The notes under the pieces were generated by a model that saw nothing but the letters and a program-made list of their open reading frames with translations, was not told the DNA's origin and did no database searches. Shown here one piece after another: positions 6,744 through 9,638 of a stretch of DNA of 9,638 bases. The position numbers were made by a program, and so were the translations under genes. Numbering within the stretch: position 1 is the first letter of the stretch; each line of letters opens with the position of its first letter. This DNA comes from Marinilabiliales bacterium. GTDB taxonomy: Bacteria; Bacteroidota; Bacteroidia; Bacteroidales; F082. The stretch covers positions 1-9,638 of the forward strand of contig PKSW01000190.1 in assembly GCA_002869465.1 (NCBI GenBank), given 5' to 3'.

Positions 6744-7868
6744 ATGAAAAAATTATTTTTGGTACTAATGATCGCGGCTGTCTTTGTGAGCTGTAAAAAA
6801 AATGATACAACATCGGTTCAACCCGAAACAGAAAAGGCTTATGCGGAAGTAAGTTTCAATATCAATCAAATAATTCCGGAAGCTAGTAGAGAAGATTTCC
6901 CTTTTAACTTACCGGAGTGCTCTGACACAGATCCAGTGACTGCAGATATAGTTATCATGGATGGTGAAGGTGATGATGCAACAGAAGTATTTAATGGAAC
7001 TGTTAGCTTATACTCTTTACCTGGTGATGAGAATTTGTACACGCAAGCTATAAAGCTTGATTTAGTAGGTTGCGATCCGGAAAGCACTGAACCCTGTTGT
7101 AATACTTTTTATGTAACAGAATTTTATGTTAAAAACGCTGATGGCGTTATAATTTATGCTGCACCAGCTGCTGGTTCAGATGCGCAAGGATTTCTTGACT
7201 ATCCCGAAAGAATGCTAAATCGTGAAATCGTTATTTGCGAGTTTACGAAATATCAATTCGATATTGATGTACTTTGCTACGAAGAAGCATATTACACGGA
7301 GTTTGGTTTTGTATGGTTTAATGTTAACGAAGTTGTGCTGTGTCAAGTATGTTTCTTCGGTGACATCTGTTTGAATGAATACCCTTGGTATGAAGGAGAT
7401 TGGGCTCCAATGACACCAGCATTTGACATGCCAGCAATTTTCCAAGTTTGGGCAGAAAAATGGAACCCTGATTTTGATAACGGAGATGGCACTTTTGGAA
7501 GATGGGAAGTTGTTGAAGCATATTTTGATGATGCAGGTGCACCAATTTATTCAAACTTAAGTTGGTTAGGTGCAGGCGAACCATTATGTGTTCCTTTTGC
7601 TGATTACTTGAATAAAGAAGACAGATATAGAGTAAATATGAATGTATGGATGCCAACAGATCCTCAAACAATGGGATGGGTTCCATATTACTTTACTGCT
7701 GAATTAGTAATTGATGATTGTGATTATTCGGAATTAGACCTTGATGGTAATGGTGTAGTTGAATTTGTTATTGGTGGCTGTCAAGAAAACCCTGAAAATG
7801 TTGGGGGACAATATTATTATAACCCAGGAAGAGAACTTAATGGTGCAATTGTACCTGGTTCAAATTAA
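6744..7868 (+). CDS. Cysteine-rich lipoprotein of unknown function, short paralog without thioester domain
   Basis: I do not recognise a named family. The 374-residue protein begins with a type II signal peptide: KK at 2-3, a hydrophobic stretch, and lipobox FVSC with lipidated Cys17, followed by KKND and a short linker to about 32. Domain 1 (about 33-168) contains PECSDTDPVTADIVI, GCDP, CCN and NADGVIIYAAPAAGS. Domain 2 (about 169-346) begins FDIDVLCYEE, contains CFFGDICL, and ends FVIGGC. Both look beta-rich and acidic. Besides Cys17 there are 12 cysteines (59, 110, 118, 119, 165, 178, 200, 203, 209, 282, 326, 346), suggesting an envelope protein with several disulfides. A DLDGNG stretch at 332-337 resembles a calcium loop but lacks the usual position-12 acidic residue. 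The protein ends just where the downstream paralog's extra C-terminal domain starts. A hairpin with T-tract follows 16 bp after the stop. Confidence 0.85.
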   Translation: MKKLFLVLMIAAVFVSCKKNDTTSVQPETEKAYAEVSFNINQIIPEASREDFPFNLPECSDTDPVTADIVIMDGEGDDATEVFNGTVSLYSLPGDENLYTQAIKLDLVGCDPESTEPCCNTFYVTEFYVKNADGVIIYAAPAAGSDAQGFLDYPERMLNREIVICEFTKYQFDIDVLCYEEAYYTEFGFVWFNVNEVVLCQVCFFGDICLNEYPWYEGDWAPMTPAFDMPAIFQVWAEKWNPDFDNGDGTFGRWEVVEAYFDDAGAPIYSNLSWLGAGEPLCVPFADYLNKEDRYRVNMNVWMPTDPQTMGWVPYYFTAELVIDDCDYSELDLDGNGVVEFVIGGCQENPENVGGQYYYNPGRELNGAIVPGSN

Positions 7869-7884
7869 AATTAATATTTAATTT

Positions 7885-7923
7885 AAAAGTAGGTCAGCTG
7901 TGTAGATCGCTGATCTACTTTTT
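7885..7923 (+). terminator. Intrinsic terminator or attenuator between the two lipoprotein genes
   Basis: Stem arms AAAAGTAGGTCAGC (7885..7898) and GCTGATCTACTTTT (7909..7922) pair over 14 positions, with a single G-U wobble, around a 10-base loop. They end in a run of five T on the plus strand. This is the form of a rho-independent terminator for the upstream gene. It ends only 13 bp before the ATG of the next paralog, so it also falls in that gene's leader if transcription continues. Confidence 0.8.
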
Positions 7924-7936
7924 CATAATAATAAAT

Positions 7937-9598
7937 ATGAAAAAAATTATAATTTTATTAATGGTCGCAGCTGTTTTTGTCAGCTGTAAGAAGAATGAAT
8001 CCTCCAGTGTACAGCCTGATCAACAGGTGTCTGCCGAAGTTAGTTTCAGTGTCAATAAAATAATTCCGGAAGCTAGTAGTGAAGATTTTCCTTTTGGTTT
8101 ACCTGAATGTTCTGACACAGATCCAGTAACTGCAGATATTGTTATCAAGGATGGTACAGGTGATGATGCTTTGACCATATTTACTGGAACTGTTGACTTA
8201 TTCACCTTACCAGGTGATGACAATTTGTACACGCAAGCTATTAAACTTGATTTAACGGGTTGCGACCCGGAAAGTGCTGAACCATGTTGTAATACTTTTT
8301 ACGTAACTGAGTTTTATGTTAAAAACGCTGATGGTGTTATAATTTATGCTGCACCGGCTGCTGGTTCAGAGGCGCAAGGGTGGCTCGACTATCCTGAGAG
8401 AATGCTAAATCGTGAAATCGAAATTTGTGAATTCAAAAAATTCGAATTTGATATAGATGTGTTATGCTATGAAGAAGAATGGTATGAATATTTTGGATTC
8501 TTTTGGCTTTACGCTCACAAAGCAGAGCTCAGAGAAATTTGCTTCTTCGGTGATGTTTGTTTGAAATCTCCATATGATTATGAATTATCAGATTATGCTA
8601 ATCAAGTAACTTTTCCCAGTATAGATGTACCTGCTATTATAGAGATAACAGTGGAGAAATTGATTGATGGCGTATGGGTAGAACACGGTGATTCTCCATA
8701 CACGAATGATAACCAAGAAAGCGGCTGGGGTGTAGGTGCACCATTGTGCATTCCTTACACTGACTATCTTGATCAAGTGGATACATATAAAGCAACACTT
8801 AAAGTCATGCTCAAGCAGGGTGAAGATTTCCCATTCATTTATATGGACGAGTGGATATGGTTAGATATATTTGAAGATGAAGAGGATATTGATATCGGCC
8901 CAGACAATATAGTTGACTTTGTAATCGGAAATTGTATTGTAAATGGTGCTGATTATGTGTATGCTCCCTGGATGAATTTACCTGAAACCTTGACAATGGA
9001 GCTTAGCAGCAATGGATGGTCAGGTCAAAACCCTCCCAATCCAAACAATGGTGAATCGTATTGGGATGCAAGGTTTACTGGATTTGGTGCTGGTTATGAT
9101 ATTCATGTAGGAGATCCTTGGTACGAAGCTTATTGTGGTGATGTTGACAATCAAATTGGTAGTCACACTTATTCGGAGACCTATGTATTCAGCTCATTAG
9201 AACCAGCTTCTAATATACCAAGCTTTATAGATCATGAGTTCAATGATGCAAAAATGAAGGCGATGACATACCTGGCGAATCACTGGAATACCGAAGGTAT
9301 AAACAACGATTTGTTAGCATTAAATGGAACTCAGGTATTAACTGTGCAACAGGCTATTTGGATGGTTGCCAATTCAACGGTAACGAATAATCCATTAGAA
9401 CCTCTTGCACCATTTACTCCTAGCAACTTGCTGCCAGCAGCAAGTAGACTTGGTCTGGCTGCTTTGGATCCTGATAACTATGAAAATTACGAAGTATTAC
9501 CTGGAGGTTATACCTTTATTATGTTCTTTGCGAAAAGAGTCGTAAATGGTGTCGACGTCTATGACAGGCAGTTGATTTTAATAACAGTTGATCCGTAA
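7937..9598 (+). CDS. Lipoprotein with C-terminal internal-thioester (TED/TQXA-like) domain
   Basis: A 553-residue paralog of the preceding gene. It has a type II signal peptide with lipobox FVSC and lipidated Cys17, then KKNE and a linker. Domain 1 (about 32-167) is about 84% identical to the upstream protein. Domain 2 (about 168-335) is only roughly 35-40% identical but keeps its cysteines. Residues about 347-552 are unique and resemble a thioester domain. YC at 399-400 supplies the candidate Cys400, a helix-like AMTYLANHW (442-450) sits where TEDs have a similar segment, and VQQAIW (470-475) matches the Gln signature (hydrophobic-Q-x-x-hydrophobic-W) with Gln471. In Gram-positive TED adhesins such a Cys and Gln form an internal thioester that reacts covalently with host or surface amines. 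Its 11 non-lipid cysteines are the 10 shared with the paralog plus Cys400. The lipid anchor would hold it at the cell envelope; surface exposure and target are inference. I see no type IX secretion C-terminal signal. Confidence 0.87.
   Translation: MKKIIILLMVAAVFVSCKKNESSSVQPDQQVSAEVSFSVNKIIPEASSEDFPFGLPECSDTDPVTADIVIKDGTGDDALTIFTGTVDLFTLPGDDNLYTQAIKLDLTGCDPESAEPCCNTFYVTEFYVKNADGVIIYAAPAAGSEAQGWLDYPERMLNREIEICEFKKFEFDIDVLCYEEEWYEYFGFFWLYAHKAELREICFFGDVCLKSPYDYELSDYANQVTFPSIDVPAIIEITVEKLIDGVWVEHGDSPYTNDNQESGWGVGAPLCIPYTDYLDQVDTYKATLKVMLKQGEDFPFIYMDEWIWLDIFEDEEDIDIGPDNIVDFVIGNCIVNGADYVYAPWMNLPETLTMELSSNGWSGQNPPNPNNGESYWDARFTGFGAGYDIHVGDPWYEAYCGDVDNQIGSHTYSETYVFSSLEPASNIPSFIDHEFNDAKMKAMTYLANHWNTEGINNDLLALNGTQVLTVQQAIWMVANSTVTNNPLEPLAPFTPSNLLPAASRLGLAALDPDNYENYEVLPGGYTFIMFFAKRVVNGVDVYDRQLILITVDP
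8975..9595 (+). other. Region encoding the predicted thioester domain
   Basis: Codons 347-553 of the long lipoprotein. The Cys400 codon is at 9134..9136 and the Gln471 codon at 9347..9349. The stretch has no counterpart in the upstream paralog, whose reading frame stops at the equivalent of this boundary. The strand-like ending (YTFIMFFAKR, then RQLILITVDP) fits a beta-sandwich domain closing at the C-terminus. Assignment rests on the two motif blocks and their 71-residue spacing, not on a profile search. Confidence 0.7.
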
Positions 9599-9611
9599 TC
9601 ATTTATTATAT

Positions 9612-9630
9612 GGAATGAATAGCACATTCC
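9612..9630 (+). repeat. Short inverted repeat after the thioester lipoprotein gene
   Basis: GGAATG (9612..9617) and CATTCC (9625..9630) could form a 6-bp stem with a 7-base loop, starting 14 bp after the stop codon. No T-run follows before the window ends (TGGTTGTA), so a terminator is not supported from what is visible. Confidence 0.25.
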
Positions 9631-9638
9631 TGGTTGTA

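Larger units (their letters stand above)
6744..8480 (+). repeat. Tandem duplication: 5' halves of the two lipoprotein genes
   Basis: Bases about 6744..7290 and 7937..8480 are diverged direct repeats with an offset of 1190 bp after a one-codon indel in the linker. Over much of this stretch nucleotide identity is about 80% or more, with exact shared runs of 20-23 bases, for example starting at 6868 and 8058. Similarity falls sharply after the CYEE codons near 7290 and 8480. This indicates gene duplication in place. Confidence 0.85.

Noticed and set aside
7324..7686. 120-codon minus-strand frame antisense to the short lipoprotein
   Set aside because: The sense frame is supported by conservation with the downstream paralog and the lipoprotein signal peptide. 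The antisense frame is not conserved in that paralog.
7740..7770. DLDGNG in the short lipoprotein as a dockerin or EF-hand calcium site
   Set aside because: The loop lacks the acidic residue at position 12, has no second repeat, and is not kept in the paralog (DIDIGPDN). Calcium binding is not supported.
9500..9598. C-terminus of the long lipoprotein as a type IX secretion sorting signal
   Set aside because: The end (RQLILITVDP) lacks the usual conserved pattern of such domains, and the protein already has a lipoprotein signal.

Overview
The window looks like chromosomal DNA of a member of the Bacteroidota. Supporting signs are AT-rich DNA, start codons preceded by A/T-rich stretches rather than Shine-Dalgarno sequences, two TATTTTTG boxes matching the TAnnTTTG -7 element of the phylum, a DPP5-like lipoprotein peptidase, and short lipoprotein signal peptides ending in FVSC-KKN. 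I cannot name a genus.

The left two thirds (1..6074) is one minus-strand block. In transcription order it holds a lipoprotein S9 peptidase, UDP-glucose 6-dehydrogenase (ugd), UDP-glucuronate decarboxylase (UXS type), dTDP-4-dehydrorhamnose reductase (rfbD), and the N-terminal 257 codons of a phosphoglucomutase/phosphomannomutase that runs off the left edge. Gaps are 26 bp, 41 bp, a 4-bp overlap and 11 bp, so this reads as an operon. The sugar genes supply precursors for surface polysaccharide: the mutase makes hexose-1-phosphate, Ugd plus the decarboxylase turn UDP-glucose into UDP-xylose, and RfbD performs the last step to dTDP-L-rhamnose. No glycosyltransferase, galU or rfbA/B/C lies in the window.

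A divergent AT-rich spacer of about 670 bp (6075..6743) carries the likely peptidase promoter plus a few small repeats, but no convincing gene.

The right third (6744..9598) carries two plus-strand paralogous lipoproteins of unknown function, separated by a strong hairpin with a T-tract. They share a cysteine-rich two-domain body. The second has about 205 extra C-terminal residues that look like an internal-thioester domain (TED/TQXA type): a YC motif at Cys400 and a VQQAIW motif with Gln471, matching the Cys and Gln signatures of covalent surface adhesins of Gram-positive bacteria. Ten non-lipid cysteines are conserved between the two paralogs, and the longer protein's only additional cysteine is the predicted thioester cysteine. 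This possible Bacteroidota covalent-binding lipoprotein, next to a paralog lacking the domain, is the most interesting content of the window. The pair also shows a sharp fall in similarity at about residue 180, which suggests recombination or uneven selection after duplication.
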